Part shown: positions 45,014 to 55,400 of the stretch, one piece after another
How the letters are laid out: the number at the start of each line of letters is the position of its first letter
How positions within the stretch are numbered: position 1 is the first letter of the stretch
Assembly: GCF_027257155.1 (NCBI RefSeq)
Contig: NZ_JAPWDU010000005.1
Coordinates: forward strand, 372,001-436,000
Source of the DNA: Cerasicoccus sp. TK19100
Lineage (GTDB): Bacteria > Verrucomicrobiota > Verrucomicrobiia > Opitutales > Cerasicoccaceae
Direction: 5' to 3'
DNA: 64,000 bases
Made by a program: the position numbers and the translations under genes
Notes under the pieces: model-generated
Seen by the model: the letters and a program-made list of their open reading frames with translations, nothing else
Told to the model about the DNA's origin: nothing
Database searches by the model: none

Positions 45014-45832
45014 ATGCTTGGTCGGTTAATTAACTCGTTGAAAGGCCTCATCGTGGCTTTCGGCCTACTGGCATCAGGCATAACCGCTGCGTTCGGGCTT
45101 AGTCCAGCACCGTATCATTTTCCCGGGGAGGCGGCGTTGGCGGATGTTGTCTTTATTGGAAAAATGGTGAATGCACGCCATATCGAGAACTACACGTTCA
45201 GGCAGTATGGGCAGGCGATGAGTCTCAATGACGTGACCTTGATCGATCTGGAAGTTGTCGAATCTTTCACGCCGGGTTTCGAAAGCGAGGTGGTCGAGCT
45301 CTTTGGGATCAGCACCTTTGGGCTTGGGCTCGGCTATCGGTCTGACATCCGTTATCACAAAGATTCAGTAGCGCTGTTCATGGCGAAAAAGACGGATGTG
45401 GATAATCAATACAGCGTTTCGATCTATGGTTACGCCGATTTGCGCTATCGAACCGAGGAGCTACAGGCTTTGCGCGTATGGAAGGAAGGTGGCTACGAAG
45501 GCGATTTGCGGATTATCTACGATCGCATTTGCGCCGAGAAAGAGCGCTTGGAAAAGGAACGCATTGCACGTGAGAAGGCTTGGAACGATGCACAATTGAA
45601 AAAATTGGAGCCCATTCTAATGATTGCTGATCGAGCCGAGCGCCGCCGACAGCTGATGGCGCTGATCGAGTCGTCGGGCTTTGAAGGGGTGCGTGAAAAG
45701 CAACCCAGCCGGTCCACACTTGAGCCGATGGATTGGCGTGACGAGTTTTGGCGTGTTGTGTTAGGCCACGTCGAGGTCATTGATTTAATCGAGCGCAACA
45801 AGCCGACCGATCAGAGCAATTCCGGCCGTTGA
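45014..45832 (+). CDS. Exported hypothetical protein
   Basis: 272 residues. I chose ATG 45014 because gagaggg lies about 8 bp before it. An upstream GTG at 44993 overlaps the previous gene. A leader (LNSLKGLIVAFGLLASG region ending AAFG) is followed by a beta-rich domain (EAALADVVFIGKMVNARHIE; EVVESFTPGFESEVVELFGI). A charged helical segment follows (EKERLEKERIAREKAWNDAQ). No family was recognised. The domain resembles exported proteins that start 'ADVVFIGKV', often annotated as TIMP-like or hypothetical. A REP-like element begins at the stop codon. Confidence 0.65.
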   Translation: MLGRLINSLKGLIVAFGLLASGITAAFGLSPAPYHFPGEAALADVVFIGKMVNARHIENYTFRQYGQAMSLNDVTLIDLEVVESFTPGFESEVVELFGISTFGLGLGYRSDIRYHKDSVALFMAKKTDVDNQYSVSIYGYADLRYRTEELQALRVWKEGGYEGDLRIIYDRICAEKERLEKERIAREKAWNDAQLKKLEPILMIADRAERRRQLMALIESSGFEGVREKQPSRSTLEPMDWRDEFWRVVLGHVEVIDLIERNKPTDQSNSGR

Positions 45833-45869
45833 CCTCTTGCAGCGGACGCCTCGGAGATGCGTCCCTACC
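45833..45869. repeat. REP-like element abutting a stop codon
   Basis: The minus-strand reading starts ggtagggacgcatctccgag and contains an internal ggacgc/gcgtcc hairpin. It begins at the base after the TGA of the preceding gene, as do other REP-like elements in the window. Confidence 0.5.
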
Positions 45870-45882
45870 TGCCGAGGGGCAC

Positions 45883-45913
45883 AGAAAAACCGCCTCCATT
45901 GCTGGAGGCGGTT
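45883..45913 (-). terminator. Rho-independent terminator of gap
   Basis: aaccgcctcc and ggaggcggtt form a perfect 10-bp stem with a 6-nt loop. On the minus strand it is followed by TTTTTC, 31 bp beyond the gap stop codon. Confidence 0.9.
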
Positions 45914-45943
45914 GAAAATTTACCGTAAGGTTTACGGGTCTGC

Positions 45944-47062
<1,119 letters not shown>

Positions 47063-47174
47063 TTATTCGTGACAAAGCTGGCTGCCGCCGCTTTATGCCA
47101 CGGTTAAAATCGATAATTTCGAAATACTAATGCAAGTCAACTATACTATAAGATAAATTTACCGAAGGCTAGGT

Positions 47175-48095
47175 TTAGCCGGAAATACTTTTGCGCAGTT
47201 CACGGGCGCGTTGATGGCTTGGAGCCAGTTCCAAGGCTTTATTCAAATGAACTCGGGCGGCCTCGGGCATATTCTGGGCAAGGAGCAGCTCAGCCTTCAC
47301 CACGGATACCTCTGCATACCAAGGCGCGGCCTGGCCACAGCGGATAATAAGTGCCTCGGCCTCAGCGGCCTTGCCTTCCTGGCCGTATTGGCGGGCAATT
47401 TCCACGGCGATAACCAGCTCCGGCGCGGGTGTAATTTGTGCGTTAATGCGGTCCTCCCAACTGCGGCCCATCACGGCGATCAGGTTGACGCTCATCAGTG
47501 TGATCCACGCGATGACCAGCAGGCTCGTTGCGCGCCAACCGTGGCGGCGAATCATCGCCTGGCGGCCGCGTTGCTTGTCGCGCCAAGAGGGGAGGCCGCG
47601 CAGAAGCAGCGCCGCGAGCGTCATTGCCAGTCCGAACCCTGCGACGAACAGTGGGAACGAGCTGAATGGCCGCACCAACGCCGGGTAAATGCCGCTAAAA
47701 GGCAGCATCGCCAGCACTGCGATCAGGGGCCCGTAAAAGATCCATGGCTCAACGCGTCGCAGTCGCCAGCCGAAGCGGATGAACAGAACGAGGATCAGAC
47801 AAAAGAACAGGCCTTCGCGCATCACGGCGTCCGGGGCGATGGTAAAAGTCAGCGGTTCGCGCCCCATGGGCCACAGCCAAAAGCCGAGCTGTTCGAGAAT
47901 CAGGTGCGGCGCGCTGAGTAGGCGTTGCCCGAAAGACAGCGGCGGCAGCAGGGGCGTCTCCACTGGCGCAGGTGCCTGCCACAGCCAGTAAAAGCTTGCC
48001 GAGATCACCCAGATAAAAATGGCCGCTGGTAGCAGCGTCTTGGCGCGGAGTTGGTTCACGCCGCTAGCCAAGCCGCAGGGGTGGGTAGTTGGCAA
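47175..48095 (-). CDS. Multi-span membrane protein with C-terminal TPR-like helices
   Basis: About 306 residues. The start is unclear: the frame opens with TTG at 48095, and GTG at 48059 is an alternative. Five hydrophobic helices follow (LLPAAIFIWVISASFYWLW; GLFFCLILVLFIRFGWRL; FPLFVAGFGLAMTLAALLL; SLLVIAWITLMSVNLIAVM). The last 85 residues form two to three TPR-like helix pairs (VIAVEIARQYGQEGKAAEAE; NMPEAARVHLNKALELAPSH). It resembles the C-terminal half of O-antigen-ligase or TPR membrane proteins (TMTC-like), possibly truncated at the N-terminus. No function is assigned. Confidence 0.65.
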   Translation of the reverse strand: MPTTHPCGLASGVNQLRAKTLLPAAIFIWVISASFYWLWQAPAPVETPLLPPLSFGQRLLSAPHLILEQLGFWLWPMGREPLTFTIAPDAVMREGLFFCLILVLFIRFGWRLRRVEPWIFYGPLIAVLAMLPFSGIYPALVRPFSSFPLFVAGFGLAMTLAALLLRGLPSWRDKQRGRQAMIRRHGWRATSLLVIAWITLMSVNLIAVMGRSWEDRINAQITPAPELVIAVEIARQYGQEGKAAEAEALIIRCGQAAPWYAEVSVVKAELLLAQNMPEAARVHLNKALELAPSHQRARELRKSISG

Positions 48096-48126
48096 GACTT
48101 AGCGTGGGGGATGAGTCGGTTAAACA

Positions 48127-48270
48127 GGTGGCGGCCGATATCCCTATCGGCCAGAGGCGAAGATGAATTGATTGAATAAGTCCGTGATGGGTGATTCCCA
48201 CGTGAGTGTTCCTCTTCAAACCATGACTTGAGGTTGCATATTCTGGCCGGTGGGGACACCGGCCGCCACC
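48127..48270. repeat. Inverted pair of a 29-bp REP-like unit
   Basis: The unit reads ggtggcggccgatatcccta and onward at 48127-48155. A diverged inverse copy is at 48242-48270. Each has its own internal hairpin (ggccgat/atcggcc; ggccggtg/caccggcc with a 4-nt loop), and substitutions in one arm are matched by changes in the other. This is the BIME-like layout of REP elements. Confidence 0.8.
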
Positions 48271-48305
48271 CCATTATTACTTGCGCAAAGGCTGACTCAG
48301 ACGTT

Positions 48306-48335
48306 GCGGCTTGTCTGGAGACTGCGCCCTACCTT
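48306..48335. repeat. Single arm of the 42062-type REP-like palindrome, supplying a stop codon
   Basis: The word gtctggagactgcgccctac matches the arm at 42137-42163. It overlaps the end of the carotenoid oxidoreductase gene, whose TAG stop (48329-48331) lies within the element. Confidence 0.75.
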
Positions 48336-49912
48336 AGCCAGCGTTTCTGTTCCTTGAGCATCAGCTTCGCCGTGTTGTGGCCGCTGGCGCCCCAGACGCC
48401 GCCACCGGGGTGGGTGCTGGCACCGGTCAGGTAGAGGCCCTTGATCGCGGGGATCTTGTAGCTGGAAAGCTCGGGCATCGGGCGGAAGCAGAACATTTGG
48501 TCGAACGACATTTCCAGGTGCATGACGTTGGCGCGCAGCATGCCGTGGAGGCGCTCGATCTCAAGCGGGGTCTGGATGTAGCGATCGATGACCTTGGCCG
48601 ACGTGCCCGGGGCGTATTCATCGACGGCGGCCAGGAGCTTGTCGGCCTCGCGGTCGGCAATGTCGTCCCAATGCTCGCCGTTGCGCAGCTCGTAGGGGTG
48701 ATATTGGCCCCAGACAAACATGACGTGTTTTCCCTCGGGGGCAAGGGTGTCGTCGAGGCTGGAAAACGTCATCACGAGCGGGATAGGCTTCTCGGGCGGG
48801 CGGCCCGCCAGGTAGTCGCCATAAGCCGCGTCGAGCGCCTCGCGGGATGGGCAAAGGAGCTGCAGCCCGCGGTGCATTTCGCCCACGCCCTTGTCGTCGA
48901 CTTGGAAGCCCGGGTAGTCGGGCAGACTCTCCATGGCGCAGCGGACGATCATGCCAAAGCCGTTGCCGACGCGGAGCGACTGCGAGCGCTGACGAATTTC
49001 ATCGGGCAAGTCGGGGCAGTCGGCGAGGAAGTTGTCCAGTGTCGTCTTAATGTGCGTTGCGGCGACGACGGCCTTCGCCTCATGGCGGTCGCCGTTTTCC
49101 AGCTCGATGCCGGTTGCGCGGCCATTGCTGGTGATGATGCGCTTCACGGGCGCGTCTTCAAAGACGTCGCCACCGTCGGCGATGATGCGCTTTTTGAGCG
49201 CCTGGGTCAACGCGCCGCTGCCGCCCTTAGCCCGCTTCATCCCCGACTGGTGATACATGGAATGCCAGCCGGCAAAGTCGCCCGAGGCCGCCTCCGAGGG
49301 CGGGGGGCCGCTCTGCGCGGCGAGCCAGATGATGGCCGTGCGCAGAGCCTCGTGCTCGAAGGTTTCCAGGACAAGCTGGCCGTAGGGGCCCATCAGCTTG
49401 CGGATCATGTTCATGTGGTCGCTGCCCTTGAGAGAGCGCCCGAACATCGTGCTGACGAGGTTCCACGGCGTCGGCGGCTTGAGAAAGGCGTCGAACACGC
49501 CCTCGTTGAGCTTGCCCCAGGCGTCGACAAAGGTGCGGTAGGCCTCGGCGTCCTTGGGACTGATCTCGGCAATGCTTTGGCAGGTCTTTTCGACGTCGCG
49601 GTAAAAGGCAATGCCCTTGCCGGGCTGGCCGGGGAGGGGGTAGTAGGCCCAGGGGTCCATCTCCAGGTATTCGAGGCCATACTTTGCGAGCTCGAGATCG
49701 GCGAGGACTGGCGTCTGGTGGATCATCACGTGGGCGGAGCTGCCGACGTCGATCTTGTAGCCGGGAATCTTCGTGGTGTCGGTGCAAACCGCACCGCCGA
49801 CGGTCCCGCGCCGCTCAAACACGGCGACCTTCTTACCAGCCTGCGCAAGGTAGGCGGCGCAGATCATGCCGTTGTGCCCGGAACCAACGATAATTGCGTC
49901 ATACGAAGACAT
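48329..49912 (-). CDS. FAD-dependent phytoene desaturase/carotenoid ketolase-family oxidoreductase (CrtI/CrtO-like)
   Basis: 527 residues. The N-terminal FAD-binding motif is YDAIIVGSGHNGMICAAYLA, and FERRGTVGGAVCTDT is the second nucleotide contact. The C-terminal LYLTGASTHPGGGVWGASGH is the conserved flavin-closing motif of the phytoene desaturase superfamily. The length and the GxGHNG variant fit CrtO-type ketolases and COG1233 relatives better than classic CrtI. Carotenoid desaturation or 4-keto introduction is plausible, but many COG1233 enzymes have other substrates. A lycopene-cyclase half lies 25 kb away. The stop codon is provided by a REP-like repeat. Confidence 0.85.
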   Translation of the reverse strand: MSSYDAIIVGSGHNGMICAAYLAQAGKKVAVFERRGTVGGAVCTDTTKIPGYKIDVGSSAHVMIHQTPVLADLELAKYGLEYLEMDPWAYYPLPGQPGKGIAFYRDVEKTCQSIAEISPKDAEAYRTFVDAWGKLNEGVFDAFLKPPTPWNLVSTMFGRSLKGSDHMNMIRKLMGPYGQLVLETFEHEALRTAIIWLAAQSGPPPSEAASGDFAGWHSMYHQSGMKRAKGGSGALTQALKKRIIADGGDVFEDAPVKRIITSNGRATGIELENGDRHEAKAVVAATHIKTTLDNFLADCPDLPDEIRQRSQSLRVGNGFGMIVRCAMESLPDYPGFQVDDKGVGEMHRGLQLLCPSREALDAAYGDYLAGRPPEKPIPLVMTFSSLDDTLAPEGKHVMFVWGQYHPYELRNGEHWDDIADREADKLLAAVDEYAPGTSAKVIDRYIQTPLEIERLHGMLRANVMHLEMSFDQMFCFRPMPELSSYKIPAIKGLYLTGASTHPGGGVWGASGHNTAKLMLKEQKRWLR

Positions 49913-50132
49913 GCGGTAACCGTGCGGGAAGAATGTGGTATGGCAAGCTTGATGGTGGGTTGGGTGTCAGGTGGCCCGGGTGGCTTGAATGTCAAGTTTG
50001 CGTTGGTTCCGTAGTATTAGGAGTCGTTCATTGGGTTTTGCTTATGAGGCGTATTCATGTAAGAATCGGAAGCGATAAGCTGATTTTGTAAGCGTAAGCT
50101 GTTGGCATGCCATTGGCTAAAGGTGGGTGCCC

Positions 50133-51599
50133 ATGCCGAACAAGCTAAACTTATTGAATCTGAACGACGCCGGCATTCGCACGCTGCACATGGCGTGGTT
50201 TGCGTTTTTCCTGACTTTTGTCATGTGGTTTAACCACGCACCCCTGGTGATCGCGATCCGTACCGCGTTTGATCTGTCCGACGCGCAGTGGAAGGCGCTA
50301 CTCATGCTGAATGTCGCCATGACGATTCCCGCACGGGTGATTATTGGCATCCTGGTGGACCGCTTTGGGCCGCGCCATGTCTTTAGCTTGCTGTTGGTAA
50401 TCGCGGGCTTGCTGTGCGCGTTTTTCGCCCTGGCGCAGAGCTATAATCAACTGGCATTGGCGCGCTTTTTAATGGGCTTTGTTGGGGCGGGCTTCGTGAT
50501 CGGCATTCGGTTGGTGGGTGAGTGGTTTCCGGCCAAACAAGTCGGTCTGGCCGAGGGCATCTACGGTGGTTGGGGCAACTTTGGCTCTGCGGCCGCCGCG
50601 ATGACACTGCCTACGCTGGCGCTGATCTATGGCGGGGAAAACGGCTGGCGCCTTGCGGTGCTGTCCACCGGTACGATCTCTGTGGTTTACGGCATTATCT
50701 TCTTTAAATTCGCCCGCAACACGCCGAAGGGCTCCACGTATTTTAAGCCGAAGAAAAGTGGTGGTTTGGAGGTCACCAGCCGCAAGGATTTCTACTTCCT
50801 GCTCGGCATGAATGTACCGATGTATCTTGCGCTGGGCGTGCTGGCGTGGCGTCTCTCGCCCACGGGCGTTGGCTTGCTGAGCCAAGGAGCGGTGTATGCG
50901 ATCTACGCCGGGCTCTTGGCGCTCTACGCCTACCAGGCCTCGCAAATTTACCGCGTGAACAAGGACATGCTGCGCGATGGCGTGGACGAGATTCACCACT
51001 ACGAATTCAAACAGGTGGCGATCCTCAACGTGAGCTACTTCGTCACCTTCGGCTCGGAGTTGGCGGTGGTTTCCATGCTGCCGGCGTTCTTCATCGACAC
51101 CTTTGGGCTGAGCCCCGTTAAGGCCGGTCTGCTGGCCTCGGGCTTCGCGTTTATGAACCTGGTGGCGCGGCCGACGGGCGGCTTGGTCAGTGATAAATTC
51201 GGCCGCCGCAAGAGCATGATCGTGCTCATTCTGGGCCTCGCGGTGGGCTACCTTGCGCTGAGCCAGGTCAACAGCTCGTGGCCGGTGTTTGCCGCCGTGA
51301 CGGCCACGATGATGTGTTCCTTTTTCGTGCAGTCGGGCGAGGGTGCGGTCTTTGCGATGGTGCCGCTCGTCAAGCGCCGCATGACAGGGCAGATCGCCGG
51401 GATGACGGGTGCCTATGGCAACGTCGGCGCGGTCTGCTTCCTCACGATTTACAGCTTCGTCGATGCCTCGACTTTTTTCATGGTGATCGGCTTTTTCTCG
51501 CTGCTGGCGCTGGGCGCGTCGGTCTTTCTCGCCGAGCCCAAGGGGCACACGGCGGAGGTCATGCCTGATGGCAGCGTCCAGTATATCAAGGTGTCTTAG
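50133..51599 (+). CDS. Nitrate/nitrite transporter (NNP family, NarK/NrtP-like)
   Basis: 488 residues from ATG 50133 (aaggtgg just upstream; the GTG at 50127 is an alternative). A 12-helix MFS protein. Helix-2 carries a conserved Arg ([20 protein letters not shown]). The nitrate-signature loops are [19 protein letters not shown] and [19 protein letters not shown], with the second-half [17 protein letters not shown]. The spacing of NS1-type Gly-rich motifs supports NNP membership. The next gene is DUF4202, which often accompanies nitrate assimilation genes. No nitrate reductase is in the window. Confidence 0.9.
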   Translation: MPNKLNLLNLNDAGIRTLHMAWFAFFLTFVMWFNHAPLVIAIRTAFDLSDAQWKALLMLNVAMTIPARVIIGILVDRFGPRHVFSLLLVIAGLLCAFFALAQSYNQLALARFLMGFVGAGFVIGIRLVGEWFPAKQVGLAEGIYGGWGNFGSAAAAMTLPTLALIYGGENGWRLAVLSTGTISVVYGIIFFKFARNTPKGSTYFKPKKSGGLEVTSRKDFYFLLGMNVPMYLALGVLAWRLSPTGVGLLSQGAVYAIYAGLLALYAYQASQIYRVNKDMLRDGVDEIHHYEFKQVAILNVSYFVTFGSELAVVSMLPAFFIDTFGLSPVKAGLLASGFAFMNLVARPTGGLVSDKFGRRKSMIVLILGLAVGYLALSQVNSSWPVFAAVTATMMCSFFVQSGEGAVFAMVPLVKRRMTGQIAGMTGAYGNVGAVCFLTIYSFVDASTFFMVIGFFSLLALGASVFLAEPKGHTAEVMPDGSVQYIKVS

Positions 51600-51657
51600 G
51601 CGTGGGTATGATTGTTGACGTCGCACTTGAGGTTCAGTTCAAAAATCTGAAAAGCCA

Positions 51658-51692
51658 AGCTCCGGCGTCGACAGGCACCGGAGCTATTCTTT
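51658..51692 (+). terminator. Hairpin between the nitrate transporter and DUF4202 gene
   Basis: agctccgg and ccggagct form a perfect 8-bp stem (51658-51665 / 51678-51685) and are followed by attcttta. The T-run is weak, so it may attenuate rather than stop transcription. Confidence 0.5.
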
Positions 51693-51694
51693 AA

Positions 51695-52324
51695 ATGATG
51701 GGCATGTTTCAAATTTCCATCCCCGATACTGACATTGCCAACCGCGAGCGCTTTGACCAGACCGTCGCGCGCTTTGACGCCATCAACCGCGAGGACCCGG
51801 CACAAATCACCTTTGAAGGGGAGACACATCCGGCGGAGTTTCTCCTCGCTCAGGCGCTCTGCTACCGGGTCATCCAGCTCGCCCCCGAGGCCTCGGAACC
51901 ATTGCTATTGGCCAGCCGTTCGCAGCATCTGCGCCGCTGGGAGCGCCCCCGCAGCGAATACCCGGAGGGGCGTGCGGGGTATCTAAAGTGGCGCGCCGAC
52001 CTGAAAGTCTTCCACGCCGACGAGACGGCCAAAATTCTTGAAGAATTCGGCTACGACGCGGAAACGATCGAGGCCGTGCGCGAGCTGAATTTAAAGAAAA
52101 ACATCAAGCGCAACGCCGACTGCCAAACCCTCGAAGACGGGCTTTGCCTCGTCTTTCTCCAGTTTCAGTACGAGGGCATTATTGCGAAGTATGAGGCGGA
52201 CAAGGTGATCGACATTCTCCGCAAGTCAGCCGCCAAGATGAGCGAAGCCGGCCTCGCTGCCGCTGGCAACCTCAGCTACTCCCACCGAGGCCGGGAACTG
52301 CTCGGCCAGGCGTTGGCAGGTTAG
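51695..52324 (+). CDS. DUF4202 protein, linked to nitrate assimilation
   Basis: 209 residues, mostly helical. It starts MMGMFQISIPDTDIANRERF and has the family's conserved ALCYRVIQLAPEASEPLLLA, RSQHLRRWERPRSEYPEG and QTLEDGLCLVFLQFQYE. Families with these His/Asp/Glu arrangements resemble HD-type metal sites, and a hydrolase activity is suspected but not established. DUF4202 genes tend to neighbour nitrate/nitrite assimilation genes, which agrees with the NNP transporter 95 bp upstream. Start is ATG 51695; MFQISIPD at 51704 is an alternative. Confidence 0.88.
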   Translation: MMGMFQISIPDTDIANRERFDQTVARFDAINREDPAQITFEGETHPAEFLLAQALCYRVIQLAPEASEPLLLASRSQHLRRWERPRSEYPEGRAGYLKWRADLKVFHADETAKILEEFGYDAETIEAVRELNLKKNIKRNADCQTLEDGLCLVFLQFQYEGIIAKYEADKVIDILRKSAAKMSEAGLAAAGNLSYSHRGRELLGQALAG

Positions 52325-52471
52325 GGACGCATTGGCCTTGCCTCGCTAATTTCGGGATTCCTTTATGAAAAATTCTTCTGGGGCGTGGCTTTGACCTCGG
52401 TTGATATTATTATGTCATAAAATTCCACGAGACTATTGACTTCTTGGGTTTGAGCCCATCGACTCTCGCGC

Positions 52472-55400
52472 ATGCTGTACCATTTGCGTGTCCCGCTCGT
52501 CTTGGTTTTCATGTTTAGCCTGTTGGGTATTGCGTCTTTGCAGGCGCAAATGGATGCCGTGTTGCGGGAACCGCCAGCGATCTATGAGGAGAAACTGGTG
52601 CCGCTCATGACGCCGATAGAAGAGCTGCTGGAGGCGAGGGACAGCTTTGACCCTGAGCAGTCTGATGGCGCATTTCTCCTGCTGGAGGATGTCTTCTACA
52701 TTGATGAATCCGGCAAGCAATACCAATTGCGGCAGCGCTCTTACGTGGCGGTGACTGACGCTGAGGTAGATGATATTTCGGAAGAGGTGCACACGTATCG
52801 TCCACTACGCGGTGAGAAGATTTATCTGATCAAAGCGGCCTCGGTGCTGGAGGATGGGACCGAGGTGGAAATCGACGATGCTGGCATCTTTGTCCAGACG
52901 CCCGAGCGTGAGGCCGACAGCAAGATTTACTCCGGCACCAAGGAGATGAAGCTGATTTACCCGGAGATTAAGCGCGGCTCGGTGACCCACAGCATTGTGT
53001 TAATCGAACAAGACGGGCGTATTCCAGGGCACTTTACCGATGGTTCTAGCTGGGCTAGTTCTTGGCCGCGCAAGCGTCAGCGCGTGGTCGTCGATCTCCC
53101 GGAAGAGTGGGCCGGGCGACTCAAATCCGCAACGAAAGGGCCGATTCCCGAAATGCGCGAAATAGACGTGGAAGAAGAAGGGCGCGTGCGGTTGGTTTGG
53201 GAAACAGACGACATCCCGATCCGCCGTTGGGAGGAGCTCGGAGGCTACGCTTTCGATGTCGGGCCCTACCTGCGTTTGTCTACTCTGGCTGATTGGGATG
53301 AGTTTGCCGCGTGGTATGCGGGCCTATTGGATGAGGCCAATACGCTGACGCCCGAGGTGAAGGCGCTCGTGCAGGAGTGGACTGAGGGCGTGGACTCCCG
53401 TGAGGAGATTATCCGCATTCTCTTCGAAAAGGCGGCGCAGGACATTCGCTATACGAGCATAAATTTCAACAACGGCGGCATTGTCCCGCAGTCCTGCGAA
53501 AGCTTGTGGAAAAACAAATATGGAGACTGCAAAGACAAGTCGAATTTCCTGCGCTTGCTGCTGGCAGAAGAAGGGATCGAGGCGCACCTGACATTGCTGA
53601 ATACGGATCAGTTGGGTTTGGTGGACCCGCGTTCGCCAGACTATCGGTATTTTGACCACGCCATCGTGGCCATCGATGACGAGGAGGGCGGTTATTTGTT
53701 CTGCGACCCGACGATTTCGTATGGCCAGCCGGGGTATCTCTCGCCACGTTCGTCGAACCGCGCGGTCATGATTGTCGATGCGGAGCAGCAGCGGGGTATT
53801 TGGGCGCGGACACCCAAGGTCAGTGCCGGGCTTTATCAACTGGATTTCGACCTGACGCTGGAAACCGACGGTGCGCTGAGTGGTTGGTTGACCTTCGTCA
53901 CGGAGGGCTTTTATGCATCGGGCAGTTATCACCGTTTTCGTAGTGAGGACCGCATCGCTCTGGGAGACGATGTGCGCTCACAGGTGCGGCGCTATTACCC
54001 CGACGCGGAGATTGTCGATTTCGAGTTGTCGTCATACGAGGAGTCTCCCACACGGTTCGAGTTGCGCGTTTATTTGATCAACCAGGGGACGCCGCTGGGG
54101 CCGCAGCAGGCCAATTCAGTGACCTTTCCCAAAGTCGATTGGCTGTTCCCTTATCTGGGCCGTCGCAGTGAAGTGAGCCGTGATGTATTTGTCTGGACGG
54201 ACGAGATCGACATCAAGGCACGCATCACCTTACCCAATGGCTGGACCGCAAACGCTTTGCCCAAACCGATTAGTGTCGAGGCCCATGGTATCGACGCCCG
54301 CGCCAGCTACGAAAAGACACCCAGTGTGGTGACGCTGATGATGAGTGGCGAATTTCTGGAGAGCCGCATTACGCCGGCGGAGTTTACGCCATTTTATAAC
54401 GCCGTGAAAAGCATGTCCGCTTGGTTAGCCACTCCGGTAATTGTGGCACCAGGTGAGTTCGAGGCGAGCGAAAGCCAGGATGATGCGCCAACGCTGGGCA
54501 ATTTCCCGGTCATGCCCACGGGCGAGGGCCAGATAAAGCTGGCACTGGAGAAATACCCACGCAACCGCGATGAGGACCTCTACTGCCAAGCGCTGGAGCG
54601 CGTTATCCAATATTTTCCCAATGACGGCGTCACCGTTTTCCGTGCGAAGATTCGCCTGGGTTGGGTCGACTGGTCCAATGAGCGAGAGGAAAAAGCCTTG
54701 CGAGACATTCGCGAGTTACTGACGACTTACCAGAACGTACTCGATCAGGGAGACATCGGATGGGGGCGCTATTTGGAAGCACTGTGCCTGAGGGATCTTG
54801 GCCGGGATGAGGAGGCATTGGCGGTACTTCGCCAGATTGCCGACAACGAGAAGTTTTACGAGTTTCGACGTGGCTGGGCCGAGTATGAGCTCGGGCTCAT
54901 GCTGGAAGAAGACAATCCTCAGGAGGCGATAGACTGCTTTTACCGGGCAGTGATGTTTGATACCGGGGATGAAACTTACCATTTTGAGAAACTTGCCGAG
55001 GTCTTGCTGGAGCAGGGCGACGGTGCGCGACTGGAGGCGATCTTCAAAGAGTTTTTCCAGGACTACCCGGACTACAACGAGACTTTGCTGATCGCCATTA
55101 CTGAGACCGCTGAAAAGTGGTCGGCCAATGAAAATGCAAGTCTCGTCCCGCCGTTACTGGTTGTCTTGAGAAATGTAAACGCCGGTGAGGCCGGTGGCGC
55201 TCAAGTAATGCAGAAGCTCGAAAACCTCGAAGCTACAGCGGCTGAACAAACGAAATACCGTGTACTACAGCAGACGCTCGCAGACTACATCGCCGAGAAT
55301 GAACCAAGCTTCTGGGCTGCGACCACGCCCGCTGCGGACTTGGAAACCCGCGAAGATTTTATCGAGGCAGTGAAGCATTTCGAGGCTGCTTGGGACAGGG

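Noticed and set aside
48377-50014. A 545-codon plus-strand frame over the carotenoid oxidoreductase
   Set aside because: Antisense of a gene with strong FAD motifs; low-complexity Gly/Ala/Val/Asp composition.
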